A DNA stretch of 64,000 nucleotides from Sphingobacterium kitahiroshimense (GTDB lineage: Bacteria > Bacteroidota > Bacteroidia > Sphingobacteriales > Sphingobacteriaceae). The translations under genes were made by a program, and so were the position numbers. The notes beneath the pieces were generated by a model. It did not search any database and was not told the origin of the DNA. It was given only the letters and a program-made list of their open reading frames with translations. The number at the start of each line of letters is the position of its first letter. Positions within the stretch are counted from its first letter, which is position 1. The stretch spans positions 5,890,001 through 5,954,000 of the forward strand of contig NZ_JAOQNK010000001.1 of the NCBI RefSeq assembly GCF_025961315.1, written 5' to 3'. This document shows positions 47,885-57,045 of this stretch, piece by piece.

Positions 47885-48421
47885 ATGGGGGAAGATAATT
47901 ATTATCCTACTGAGGAAGCCTATAATCTTTTTGAATTAATGCAAAATGATGCTCTTGGTGTAATAGCTGTTCACAGCTTTACCTTGGGGTATCACAACAT
48001 AGCGAAAAATAAAGAAAGTGAACTAAAATTTCCTAAACTTGATTACCTATTTTTTGTGTTACCTATTGTCTATAATTATTCAGCGATGTTGAGTTTCTTA
48101 AATTCCAATGAGTTATATACAGCTTTAATCAAAGAACATTCTATAATCCTAGGGCTTCAGGAAAGAGCATACAAAATGTCTAAACAGACTTTTGACGCTC
48201 TTAATATGGCTTTCAGTAAAAAAATTTTGAGTATTGATAAAGATAATGGTACAATAATTCTGCTTAAACCGTATACAAGCAAGAAACTGGTACTATCTAT
48301 ATCTTCAAATAATTCCTTTGATAGTGTGAAGCAGATTCAAGATAGTGCATATAAGTTGGGAAGTGTTTTTGCTAAAAAGCATGAGAAAAATATACAGAGT
48401 AGTCTAAATATCAGGTTTTAA
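47885..48421 (+). CDS. Three-component ABC system middle component
   Basis: A 178-residue protein between the effector-like and DUF3732 genes. EEAYNLFELMQNDALGVIAV, the all-helical build and the position fit the middle component of ABC-3C systems. It probably joins the effector to the ATPase. Its stop codon shares one base with the next ATG (TAATG), so translation is tightly coupled. Confidence 0.7.
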   Translation: MGEDNYYPTEEAYNLFELMQNDALGVIAVHSFTLGYHNIAKNKESELKFPKLDYLFFVLPIVYNYSAMLSFLNSNELYTALIKEHSIILGLQERAYKMSKQTFDALNMAFSKKILSIDKDNGTIILLKPYTSKKLVLSISSNNSFDSVKQIQDSAYKLGSVFAKKHEKNIQSSLNIRF

Positions 48422-50463
48422 TGAAATTGAAAATTAAAAATATTCTCTTGTACCCACAAGATGATAATTTATATCCAAGAATTATCAAATTTGAGGAAGA
48501 TAAGGTAAATGTTATTACAGGGTACAGTCAACGAGGCAAGTCTGCTATTATTTCAATAATCGATTATTGTTTAGGAAGTAGTGAATGTGATATTCCGGTA
48601 GGAACAATTAGAGAGAAAGTCAATAAGTTTGCCATTTACATAACATTAGATAATCAAGCAGTTTTTTTAGCAAGGGATTGTCCTGGTAATGACAATAAGG
48701 CGTCTGACGTCATGTATATGTATGACGTTCAGGGAAAAGGTGATAACCCAACTTTAAACTCTAATGAATGGATAAAGGAATCTGGAAAGTATAAGACGAA
48801 TCGGAAGAAAGTGAAAGATTTTCTATCCGTAAAGGCTGGCTTTGAGAATATTTCAATAAATAATGAATCTCAAAAAGAAGAAGCTCCAGCTAGTTTTAGA
48901 GACACCGCCGCATTTTTGTTCCAGCCACAAAATATTATCGCAAACCCTACGACTATATTTTACAAGACGGATACTTTTGAACATTTACGTCGCCTGAAGA
49001 TGTTGTTTCCATTAGTTTTGGGGTACAAGTCTTACGAAATTTTAAATCTTGAGGTAGAAATTGATGCATTAGAACGTAAGGAAAAGGAGAAAGCTAAAAA
49101 GCTAGACGATTTAAAGTTACAGTATGAAAACTGGCAAACCGACATATACGAATACTATTCTAAGGCAATCAATCTTGGTTTGTCAAATGCCGATATAAGT
49201 ATTGAGACTAGTAGCGTCAACATTATTAAGGACGAATTGAGTAGAATCGTGATAGATGTTAAAAGTAATCGGTTTTTGAAGGAGGGATCGTCTTTGAGGT
49301 ACTCGGAGAAGTTAGAAGAATTAGATAAGGAAAGAATAATTCTAATAAGAGAATTGGATGATCTTAAAGTAGGTCTTCAAAAAATCAAACAATTTGATAG
49401 ATCAAAAGTCGATTACATTGATAATGTTTCCATTGAAGTGAATAAGAGGTTAACACCCGTAGAGTGGTTTCTTCAGCAGAAAGGTACTAATGTTTGTCCA
49501 TTTTGTGATTCAGTGTCTGAGAAAGCTATAAATACTCTTCTTACATTAAGAAATGAGAGGGAGAAAAATCATAAAATTATAGAAGACTCGCAATCAGAAT
49601 ACTTCAGTTTTGAAAGAGAGAAAGGGGATTATCAAGAGAAGATAAGAGAAAGGGAAAAAAATATACAAAAGATAGATGCAAATATTCAAATAATTAGAAA
49701 CGAAGATCATAGGAATTATAAAAAGTTTCAAGATATATTTGAATTTACAGGTAAGATTCAACATGTGATCGAGAATTTAGAAAGGATTTCTCCTTCAGCA
49801 GATTTGGCGGTAGAACTAGACAAAATTGCAACTTTGTTAATTAGTAAAAGGAGAAAAATAAGAAAGTTAAAAGAAAAATTCGATAAAGAACTTTGTTTGA
49901 AGAAAGTTTCGGATTCAATTGCTAATTATGTGAAGATTCTTCCTATAGAAAATAGAGAGCAAAGAAGAGTGTTGCTTGATCCAGATGTTAGTGTTGGAAT
50001 CAGAATTCAAGATACAAAGACAAAGAATATTAATTTTCTATATAAGTTAGGTAGTGGTGCGAATCACATGTGTTACCATCTTGCCACAATTCTTGGATTA
50101 CATGAATATTTTTTAAAATTGCCAGAAACTAGTAAGAAGAACTACATACCTTCATTATTAGTACTTGATCAACCTAGCCAAGTATACTTTCCTGAAGATT
50201 TTAAAGATTTAGAGAATAATAAAGCGGATAAAACAAAAAAGAAAAAAATATCTGAAGATATCCAGAATACAAAACTAATTTTTGAGGCTTGTAGTAAGTT
50301 TCTGGCGAGTAACAGCTATCAAACTCAAATAATTATTCTGGAACATGCATCAAAATCAACATGGGGAAATGATCCAAATATTCACTTAGTTGAAGAGTGG
50401 AGAGGCTCTTTTGACGATCCAAAAGGTTATAACGCGCTAATTCCTAGATTCTGGTTTGATTAA
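48421..50463 (+). CDS. DUF3732 ABC-type ATPase of the three-component system
   Basis: A 680-residue ATPase. Walker A reads GYSQRGKSA (about 36-44) and is followed by IIDYCLGSSECDIPVGTIRE, the DUF3732 signature. Long coiled coils meet at a CPFC hook (about 360). The ABC-signature-like region is KLGSGANHMCYHLA. Walker B is LLVLDQPSQ, with Gln in place of the usual catalytic Glu, as in other DUF3732 proteins. The C-terminal IIILEHAS is the H-loop. Such ATPases are sensors in ABC-3C systems; the trigger is unknown. Confidence 0.82.
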   Translation: MKLKIKNILLYPQDDNLYPRIIKFEEDKVNVITGYSQRGKSAIISIIDYCLGSSECDIPVGTIREKVNKFAIYITLDNQAVFLARDCPGNDNKASDVMYMYDVQGKGDNPTLNSNEWIKESGKYKTNRKKVKDFLSVKAGFENISINNESQKEEAPASFRDTAAFLFQPQNIIANPTTIFYKTDTFEHLRRLKMLFPLVLGYKSYEILNLEVEIDALERKEKEKAKKLDDLKLQYENWQTDIYEYYSKAINLGLSNADISIETSSVNIIKDELSRIVIDVKSNRFLKEGSSLRYSEKLEELDKERIILIRELDDLKVGLQKIKQFDRSKVDYIDNVSIEVNKRLTPVEWFLQQKGTNVCPFCDSVSEKAINTLLTLRNEREKNHKIIEDSQSEYFSFEREKGDYQEKIREREKNIQKIDANIQIIRNEDHRNYKKFQDIFEFTGKIQHVIENLERISPSADLAVELDKIATLLISKRRKIRKLKEKFDKELCLKKVSDSIANYVKILPIENREQRRVLLDPDVSVGIRIQDTKTKNINFLYKLGSGANHMCYHLATILGLHEYFLKLPETSKKNYIPSLLVLDQPSQVYFPEDFKDLENNKADKTKKKKISEDIQNTKLIFEACSKFLASNSYQTQIIILEHASKSTWGNDPNIHLVEEWRGSFDDPKGYNALIPRFWFD

Positions 50464-50484
50464 ATTTTGTAGTATATATATTAA

Positions 50485-50985
50485 ATGGATAAAAAGTATA
50501 ACACACGGGCTTTTACAAAATTTGAAAAAGATTTTATAAATAAGATTATAGAAATTGGTGATACGGATCCTCTTCCTCGATTGGGAAGTATTATGTCTGG
50601 TTTATGGGGTTTTAATGAACCATATTACGTGGAGGGTAGAGCGTATGATTATATTCTCAAAAATGCTGAAATTCAATACTACAGAATTTTAGGACCAACA
50701 TTTACAAATACTAATCCAGACGAGTATCTAACATTTTTAAAGAGATCGAGGCAGATCAAAGAAATTATGACATATCTGTTGGATAATGATTATTGTATTC
50801 AACGTAAATCTGGCCGCTTTTTAGGTATTATCTTAGGGGATAACACGAAGGCGTATGATTCCGAAAGAGCGACCGAGGAAGTTTTTCTATATGAAGATTT
50901 TAAATATCTCTTAGGGATACTTGAATACAATATTTATCCTACAGAAGCTTTGAATGAGTTAGTTAAAAATGACTTTTGTAAGTAG
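50485..50985 (+). CDS. Unknown protein at the end of the three-component operon
   Basis: A 166-residue soluble protein 21 bp after the ATPase gene. No motif is recognised (FTKFEKDFINKIIEIGDTDP, LRRSRQIKE-like helix, NDYCIQRKSGRFLGIILGDN). It is probably co-transcribed with the system. Its last 17 bp overlap the ATG of a small gene broken by the IS21 element. Confidence 0.6.
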   Translation: MDKKYNTRAFTKFEKDFINKIIEIGDTDPLPRLGSIMSGLWGFNEPYYVEGRAYDYILKNAEIQYYRILGPTFTNTNPDEYLTFLKRSRQIKEIMTYLLDNDYCIQRKSGRFLGIILGDNTKAYDSERATEEVFLYEDFKYLLGILEYNIYPTEALNELVKNDFCK

Positions 50986-51003
50986 CAACTTTGTATCAAC
51001 AGA

Positions 51004-51025
51004 TTTTAGCAAAAGTAATTCGCCA
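51004..51025 (+). repeat. Left inner terminal repeat of the IS21 element
   Basis: TTTTAGCAAAAGTA(A)TTC(G)CCA matches the reverse complement of 53438-53459 at 20 of 22 positions. IS21 elements have several transposase-binding repeats at each end. Confidence 0.8.
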
Positions 51026-51065
51026 TTACATTAGCTAAAATTAAAAAAAGGCCGCATCTTTTGGT

Positions 51066-52637
51066 GTGAAACAAAATCAATGTCGGCCTCTTAATAAAAA
51101 CAGAGTTTTTATGTGGTACAAAGTTAAAGAATTAATTGGATCGGGACTAAACATAAGTCAGATTCATGTTGAAACCGGTTTAGACCGGGCTACAGTACGC
51201 AAGTATCTGTCACTTTCAGAAAAAGGGTTCCATGACTGGATCTCACGGCCCAGAAATCTCCCCAAGAAACTTTCGGTCTATTACAGTTATGTTAAAGAAA
51301 CCCTGGAACTTCAGCCCTATCTATCCGCAGCACAGGTTGAGGATCGCCTTATGGAGCGATATTCCGACCTCCCTACGGTACATAGCAAAACCATCTATAA
51401 TTTTGTCAGGAACATCCGTCTTGAACATGGTCTGGTAAAATACAGGGATAAACAGGCGCGTGATTATGAAAAATTGCCGGATACACCTTATGGCCAGCAG
51501 GCACAGGTTGACTTTGGACAGGCCTTTATGCAGACCGACACCACTTACCAGATGAAAGTTTACTTCTTTGCAATGGTACTGAGCCGCTCACGGCAAAAGT
51601 TTGTTTACTTCCAGAACCATCCGTTTACCACAACAACAGCTGTTTATGCACATGAACTTGCTTTTGAGTTTTTTCAGGGTATCCCTCAGCAGATCATCTA
51701 TGACCAGGACCGGGTATTCATCCAGGAAGAAAACCTTGGCGATATCCTGTTGACTGACGGTTTCCGTTCTTTTTGTGACATTAACCCATTTGAACCAGTG
51801 TTCTGCAGAAAGGCTGACCCTGAATCAAAGGGAAAAATAGAAAATGTGGTCAAATATGTAAAGCATAACTTTCTTCGTGGACGCTTATATAAAACAGTTC
51901 CTGTCCTGCAGAAAGAGGCTCTGGACTGGCTTAAAAGACGTGGCAACGGAAAAGTACATGGCAGCACCGGTAAGATACCCCATAAGGAGTGGCTGATGGA
52001 GCAAAAGTATCTGCAGTCTATCACTGCTGTTCCAACTTTACCTAAGACAATGTTACCTGAATACTTTGTAAGAAAAGATAACTGTATTACCTATCGGGGC
52101 AATTACTATAGTCTTCCATCTGGAAGTTATAAAGGTCAGGGAACCAAAGTACTGCTTGAAATCAAGGGGAGCAGTATGTGCATCTATAGCGAAGCGAATC
52201 AGATAGTGGCACGGCATATCATCTCACAGCAGAAAGGCTATATCGTACGTCTTGAAGGACATAAAAGAACCGGTTCAGACCGTGTTGAACAAACAACAGC
52301 AGAAGTGACCGCTCTTTTTAACAATAATAATGGGGTCATTTATCTTACGCTTTTAAAAGAAAACAGACCGAGGTATTACCATGACAGCCTAAAAGTGATC
52401 CTTAAAAATCTCAGGAGTGCATCGCAGGAATCTATAGATCAGACATTGGGCATATGTCTGGAAAACAAAATCTTCAATGCCTATGAATTCTCCCAGGTTC
52501 TCAATCTGCAGAAGAAACTGCATCCTGCAGGCACAGAATATCTAACAGTCGGATCCAGTGCTGACACTACGCATTTACAGCAGGGCCTAGATCCTGAAAC
52601 CAGTAATATCAATTATTATGAATCTATACTCAACTAA
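51066..52637 (+). CDS. istA: IstA transposase of IS21 family
   Basis: A 523-residue DDE transposase. An N-terminal helix-turn-helix (LNISQIHVETGLDRATVRKY, about 21-40) precedes the rve integrase core, with Asp in QVDFGQ, Asp in IIYDQDRVF and Glu in DPESKGKIENVVKYVK as the DDE residues. The start at GTG 51066 or an internal ATG at 51110 cannot be decided. It is 2 bp ahead of istB. It appears intact. Confidence 0.93.
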   Translation: MKQNQCRPLNKNRVFMWYKVKELIGSGLNISQIHVETGLDRATVRKYLSLSEKGFHDWISRPRNLPKKLSVYYSYVKETLELQPYLSAAQVEDRLMERYSDLPTVHSKTIYNFVRNIRLEHGLVKYRDKQARDYEKLPDTPYGQQAQVDFGQAFMQTDTTYQMKVYFFAMVLSRSRQKFVYFQNHPFTTTTAVYAHELAFEFFQGIPQQIIYDQDRVFIQEENLGDILLTDGFRSFCDINPFEPVFCRKADPESKGKIENVVKYVKHNFLRGRLYKTVPVLQKEALDWLKRRGNGKVHGSTGKIPHKEWLMEQKYLQSITAVPTLPKTMLPEYFVRKDNCITYRGNYYSLPSGSYKGQGTKVLLEIKGSSMCIYSEANQIVARHIISQQKGYIVRLEGHKRTGSDRVEQTTAEVTALFNNNNGVIYLTLLKENRPRYYHDSLKVILKNLRSASQESIDQTLGICLENKIFNAYEFSQVLNLQKKLHPAGTEYLTVGSSADTTHLQQGLDPETSNINYYESILN

Positions 52638-52639
52638 TC

Positions 52640-53416
52640 ATGGAACAGATCAAACAAATCAAAGAACATGCAGAGACATTGCGTCTGACCAATCTCAAAA
52701 AAGCTCCGGAAGAACTGATCCATCGGGCACAGATCGATAAACCGTCCTATATGGATTTTATCATGGAGATATTGGCAAGTGAAGTGAGCTACCGAAAATC
52801 GGCAGATCTGGAAAGAAGAATCCGGCTGGCCAAATTACCCAAGCATAATGATCTGGACAGCTATGACTTTAATGTGTCCAACGGATTATTAAAGGCTGAA
52901 CTGGCTCAGCTCAGAGAGTTGTTGTGGCTCGAACAGAATTATAACCTGATACTGATGGGACCCAGCGGAACAGGAAAAACATATCTGGCTGCGGGGCTGA
53001 TCCATGACGCTCTGATCGCCGGCTACCGTGCATATTTCCTGAGTATGGAGGAACTAACCAATATCCTCAAGATGAAGGATATCACTGTATCGGCAATGAA
53101 TGCATATAACCGGCTATTAAAAGCACATGTACTGGCTATTGATGATATCATGCTTTTCCCGATCAACAAAGTTCAGGCTGTGGCTTTCTTCAATATGATC
53201 AACCACCTCCATGAACAGGCATCCATCATTATCACAACCAATAAGTCTCCAAAACAGTGGGCAGAAACGCTTGAGGATGAAGTGCTGGCAACAGCACTAT
53301 TGGATAGATTATTGTATCGATGTGAGGTTGTTAAATTGAAAGGAACAAGTTATCGGATGGATAACAGACAGACGATCTTCCCTGAAAAAAAACAAGAAAA
53401 TACACCGGAAAAGTAA
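52640..53416 (+). CDS. istB: IstB ATPase helper of IS21 family
   Basis: A 258-residue AAA+ ATPase that activates IstA. Walker A is GPSGTGKT (about 111-118) and Walker B VLAIDDIM (about 170-177). The C-terminus carries the arginine finger region LLDRLLYRCEVV. It starts 2 bp after istA and is intact. Confidence 0.93.
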   Translation: MEQIKQIKEHAETLRLTNLKKAPEELIHRAQIDKPSYMDFIMEILASEVSYRKSADLERRIRLAKLPKHNDLDSYDFNVSNGLLKAELAQLRELLWLEQNYNLILMGPSGTGKTYLAAGLIHDALIAGYRAYFLSMEELTNILKMKDITVSAMNAYNRLLKAHVLAIDDIMLFPINKVQAVAFFNMINHLHEQASIIITTNKSPKQWAETLEDEVLATALLDRLLYRCEVVKLKGTSYRMDNRQTIFPEKKQENTPEK

Positions 53417-53437
53417 ATGTATTTTTTTGAAGAAAAG

Positions 53438-53459
53438 TGGTGAAATACTTTTGCTAAAA
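53438..53459 (-). repeat. Right inner terminal repeat of the IS21 element
   Basis: On the minus strand it reads TTTTAGCAAAAGTA(T)TTC(A)CCA. A weaker second copy lies further out at about 53466-53487. Confidence 0.8.
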
Positions 53460-53932
53460 ATTGATGAAAGTAAATTTGCTATTTACAACTTTAGGACAAA
53501 GCAAGATATTTATAATGAAATGACTCGAAAAATAAGCTTTGGTTCTATGATAGCAGCGGTTGGAAGTGTCGCTATTACATTAGTATTAGGAATTGTGAAT
53601 TATCACATTAGTACGAAAGCTAAAGAAAATTCGGTATTGGAGATCGATTCTACCTCCATAAAGCAAATAATAAATGAAACTAGATCGAAATCACCTATTA
53701 TAATAAGAGATACTATTTATTTGCCACAATCAAGTTCAAAAAAAGTCAAACGTTGATTTTTAATATGTGAAAGTTACAAGCATTCTATGTCCAGTTTACA
53801 TAATAAGAAGATGCGTGATTAATTAAAGTATTTGGATAAAGTGCTGTATGACCTACTTTATAATTCCTGCAGATGAATAGTATTAATATCGGATTTTTGA
53901 TTTACTAAAGAGTGATTTCAATTGCGTATGAA

Positions 53933-53969
53933 TTTCTCCCATCAATTGTATTGCAATAAATGGGAGAAA
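53933..53969. terminator. Hairpin between the three-component operon and the DUF3696 module
   Basis: A perfect 10-bp stem TTTCTCCCAT / ATGGGAGAAA with a 17-nt loop lies between convergent genes, just past the stop of the unknown 338-residue gene. Confidence 0.65.
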
Positions 53970-53975
53970 AGTTTT

Positions 53976-54992
53976 CTAGTTGTCTTTGAATTTACTAATA
54001 TTAAAATTATTATGATGAACAACATCTGTAAATATCTTAGTTTGACCTTTTTTCCAATAATGTAAATGGAACTCATGATCAATATCTCTTCTCCATGCGT
54101 AATATTCCTTCCACTTAAGTTGTTTACTATTGCCACCTTTACTTTCTCTTATTTCGTGGGTATGAGCCATGTGCGTTTTAAGTATTTCTTCAGTTAAAGA
54201 ACGAAGTAACATTTGAGCTTTGCTCTTTTCATTTTGAAAGTTTAGAGCTTTCTGAGAATCAAGGAAAGATTTCATAATTAGCATTTCAGTAGAATTAGTA
54301 TACTCGTAAAAATCTATATTTGTATCTGTTTGCTTCAATTGCATTGCTAATGCAATTCTAAAACATTTCTCATTAGTTATATTGGTCCAAAGAGCAGCAG
54401 GATTGTAGGTAGTTACAAAATTATTAAAATTTAAATACGTTTGTACATTCGTTTTTAATGAAGATGGTGGTTCATAATCTATTATACTTTCACATAATGA
54501 TATGTTAACATCTAAACATATCAAGTTAACATTGCTTAGTATGATGTTATTGTCAAGTTCTTTCTTATTAGCTTCTGCACTCAATATGATACATAGTGTC
54601 ATAGTTTTTAAAACTTGAGTAAAGTCGGAAATCCCATTATCGGTCTTGCTTTCTTCATTGTGAACATCTTCGTACAGAACGTCATATATAGTTAAATGGT
54701 TTTCATATGACATAGTTTTATTAAGGATTGAACAAATAATTTTATCTATCTCTTCTGGTTGGATATAATCTATGTTATATGTTTTTGTCAGATGTTTAAT
54801 GTTATCCACTAGAGGGTAAAGATTATTTTCAAAAAGAAGAGTAGATGTTGAATCTGGTATATAGAATGCTCCCCAATTTAAATCCATGGTTTTTTTGTAG
54901 TCGATTAAAGAATATATAAATTCTTCTAACTGATCTTTCGTAGTGTTTTCTTTGTCCAAAGTTAACACAGCAGGGTCTAGATAAAAGTTCAT
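53976..54992 (-). CDS. Unknown partner of the DUF3696 ATPase
   Basis: A 338-residue soluble protein whose ATG lies one base after the ATPase stop codon, so the two are a unit. The C-terminus is rich in conserved-looking aromatic, charged and His residues (LKWKEYYAWRRDIDHEFHLH, VVHHNNFN), which could be a catalytic end, but no known nuclease motif can be named. I do not recognise the family. The pair has the look of a two-gene ATPase-effector defence module. Confidence 0.65.
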   Translation of the reverse strand: MNFYLDPAVLTLDKENTTKDQLEEFIYSLIDYKKTMDLNWGAFYIPDSTSTLLFENNLYPLVDNIKHLTKTYNIDYIQPEEIDKIICSILNKTMSYENHLTIYDVLYEDVHNEESKTDNGISDFTQVLKTMTLCIILSAEANKKELDNNIILSNVNLICLDVNISLCESIIDYEPPSSLKTNVQTYLNFNNFVTTYNPAALWTNITNEKCFRIALAMQLKQTDTNIDFYEYTNSTEMLIMKSFLDSQKALNFQNEKSKAQMLLRSLTEEILKTHMAHTHEIRESKGGNSKQLKWKEYYAWRRDIDHEFHLHYWKKGQTKIFTDVVHHNNFNISKFKDN

Positions 54993-54993
54993 G

Positions 54994-56850
54994 TTATCTT
55001 TCTTTGTTTCTTTTTTTTAAACCAGCCTCTAATAGTTGTGATGCTAGCTTTTCGCTTTCATCAAAGAAACCTTTTGGCCATTCCGGAATAACTCCATATT
55101 TATTAATTCTAATTTCTTTATAAATAGAATCAGCACCTTCTTTTTCTACAAAATATAGTATAGCATCCTTACTTAAAGAATCTCCTTTTGAGATTGCAAT
55201 TAAATACCTTAGACGATTTATTAAATATTCGCTATGGGTTTCTACAATACATTGTTTTTTTAATATATTCTGAGATATAAAAAAATCCGCTAAACGCGTT
55301 TGAACTTTAGGGTGTAAATGTAATTCTGGTTGTTCGAATATAAGAGTAGAGTCCTCACCTGCAAGAAATGAAAGAACCAATATCGGGAGCACTTGGCTTA
55401 CACCAACACCAACATGAGTCAAGTCATGAAGATTCTGACTTTTGTCTATTGAAACAACTAGTTCATGCCCCAACTTGCCCATATCCTTTGTGTCGAAATG
55501 ACTTGCTACCCCTAAATAAACTAACCAGTCAAGCACAGCTTCTTTTAGAGTTGTTGTAGCTATAGATTTAATTTCGTTACTTGAAGTAAATTCTGAAGAA
55601 GGAACATATTTTATTTCTCTATTTTTGTGAAGATCAAGCACTGCGGCTGTATTTTCTCCTTTAAATCCAAGATTCATAGAGTCTATATATCCCTCTAGCG
55701 GATATATTGATTTAGGCTCATCTCGTAATGGTCCTAAGTACTTTACATTTTTCTTGAATTGATTTTCAATGTAATCAAGCTCTGCTAAATGTAAGGGGAT
55801 TGAGTTTGCAGAATTGTAAGGTTTCTTATCGATTTTATCTAAAATTTCATCAAATTCGCTTTTCTTTAATATTAACTGTGGCATAAGATAACGTAGTGTA
55901 AATCTTGAATTAAGGCATTTTGATAAATTATCTGAATTAAAGTTTTTTCTTAAAGTGCTTACTTTTTGCTTTAAATCATTAATCCATCTTTTTTCAAGCA
56001 TAGAGGAAGAATTAATATTAGTCTCAGTCATGGAGTCCTCAAAAAAATCATTTATAATTTTTTTGAGCTCTGTTGTATAGATTATTTCATCATAAGATCT
56101 TTGATCACCGTCATTAAATCGATTAGATTTGCCTTGTAAAGCTAACTTTAAAGTGTTAATTTGATTATCTAACTCATTATATAATATTGTAATATTATTA
56201 GGTATGAAATGTAACATGTTAACCCCTATTATTTTCGATGTCTTGGGAATTTGATAAAAATAAGAAGTAGTATGAAAAGGGCTAATTTCAATCTCGTACT
56301 CCAAGTTTTTAGTGTCGGAAGGAGAGATAGTCTTGATTTCATAATCTGTAATTCTCTCTTCTGATCTCTTTTGTGACTTTTTTATAGAAATGTTTGTCTT
56401 CTTATTGTCTACATAAACAGATTTTATAGTTACACTTTCTAAACTTGGATTAAGTTGTTCTATCGGTGTTTGTTCTGAAAGAAATTTGTAGGAAAGTTCG
56501 ACGTTTTTAATATTTCTATCGAAGTGAAAATATCTATAGCTTATTAAAGAATCATAATCAGACATGTCTTTATAATTAGGTTCTAAAGTAAAACCTATTT
56601 CTATTTCTTTTTTTTTGCTATTATGGGAATTAATATCTTTATAGCTGCCAAATTTTGAGATGTGCCCATTAAGTATGACCGATCTAGACATGACAGGACT
56701 TTGTATGGTTTGGGCCGTTAATAAAATACTTTGTATTACGGTGCTCTTGCCTGAGCTATTTGCTCCAGCAAAGATTGTTAAGGGCTCAAATTCTAAAACT
56801 GTTTTTTTATTCACAGATTTAAAATTGGCTAATTTCCACTTTTTTATCAT
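54994..56850 (-). CDS. AAA ATPase with DUF3696 domain
   Basis: A 618-residue ABC/OLD-like ATPase. Walker A is GANSSGKS (about 30-37), the ABC-signature-like stretch GVGVSQVLPIL (about 480), Walker B LIFEQPELHLHP (about 505) and the H-loop VETHSEYL. The C-terminal DUF3696 part has KYGVIPEWPKGFFDESEKLA. Such ATPases occur alone or with a partner in phage-defence islands. It begins the pair on the minus strand. No TOPRIM motif was seen, so it is not a Gabija GajA. Confidence 0.83.
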   Translation of the reverse strand: MIKKWKLANFKSVNKKTVLEFEPLTIFAGANSSGKSTVIQSILLTAQTIQSPVMSRSVILNGHISKFGSYKDINSHNSKKKEIEIGFTLEPNYKDMSDYDSLISYRYFHFDRNIKNVELSYKFLSEQTPIEQLNPSLESVTIKSVYVDNKKTNISIKKSQKRSEERITDYEIKTISPSDTKNLEYEIEISPFHTTSYFYQIPKTSKIIGVNMLHFIPNNITILYNELDNQINTLKLALQGKSNRFNDGDQRSYDEIIYTTELKKIINDFFEDSMTETNINSSSMLEKRWINDLKQKVSTLRKNFNSDNLSKCLNSRFTLRYLMPQLILKKSEFDEILDKIDKKPYNSANSIPLHLAELDYIENQFKKNVKYLGPLRDEPKSIYPLEGYIDSMNLGFKGENTAAVLDLHKNREIKYVPSSEFTSSNEIKSIATTTLKEAVLDWLVYLGVASHFDTKDMGKLGHELVVSIDKSQNLHDLTHVGVGVSQVLPILVLSFLAGEDSTLIFEQPELHLHPKVQTRLADFFISQNILKKQCIVETHSEYLINRLRYLIAISKGDSLSKDAILYFVEKEGADSIYKEIRINKYGVIPEWPKGFFDESEKLASQLLEAGLKKRNKER

Positions 56851-57045
56851 TTTTGGGATATTTTGAAATTCTAATTTTAAAATAATTAATCAACCTAAAT
56901 GCTTTTTTAATTACGTTATTTCTCCTGCGGAAATAATTGAACGACCTCCTGATTTCATAAGTTTATGAACTTTTAACCAAGTCTTGTAATGAAAATTTTT
57001 CTATCAATTAATTTTTCTATTTTGGATTAATGATTTAACTACCCT

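Larger units (their letters stand above)
50992..53487 (+). mobile_element. IS21-family insertion sequence (istA-istB)
   Basis: A two-gene element with IstA and IstB. Ends TGTA...TACA fit the TG...CA rule; ACTT flanks both ends (50988-50991 and 53488-53491) as a 4-bp target duplication, or CAACTTT if the ends are placed slightly inside. Inside the ends, near-identical 22-bp sequences lie at 51004-51025 and 53438-53459. The outer tips match only in part (TGTANNNANNNANTTTA), so the precise ends are uncertain by a few bases. Base use is more GC-rich than the surrounding island, a sign of later arrival. Confidence 0.85.
50969..53756 (+). pseudogene. Small membrane-protein gene split by IS21 insertion
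   Basis: The ATG at 50969 reads MTFVSSNF into the left end of the IS. On the other side, a frame reads NFRTKQDIYNEMTRKISFG and ends at 53756. CAACTTT occurs at 50986-50992 and again at 53486-53492, 2,500 bp apart. Removing the DNA between them joins both parts in frame to a 95-residue protein with one strong transmembrane helix (MIAAVGSVAITLVLGIVNYH, about 25-45) and a soluble tail. The gene overlaps the preceding gene by 17 bp and therefore probably belongs to the three-component operon. The right-hand part may still be made from a start in the IS end (TTG at 53427), which would be a fusion. Confidence 0.7.

Noticed and set aside
54994..56850. Gabija GajA
   Set aside because: There is no TOPRIM domain, the C-terminus is DUF3696, and the partner is not a UvrD-type helicase.
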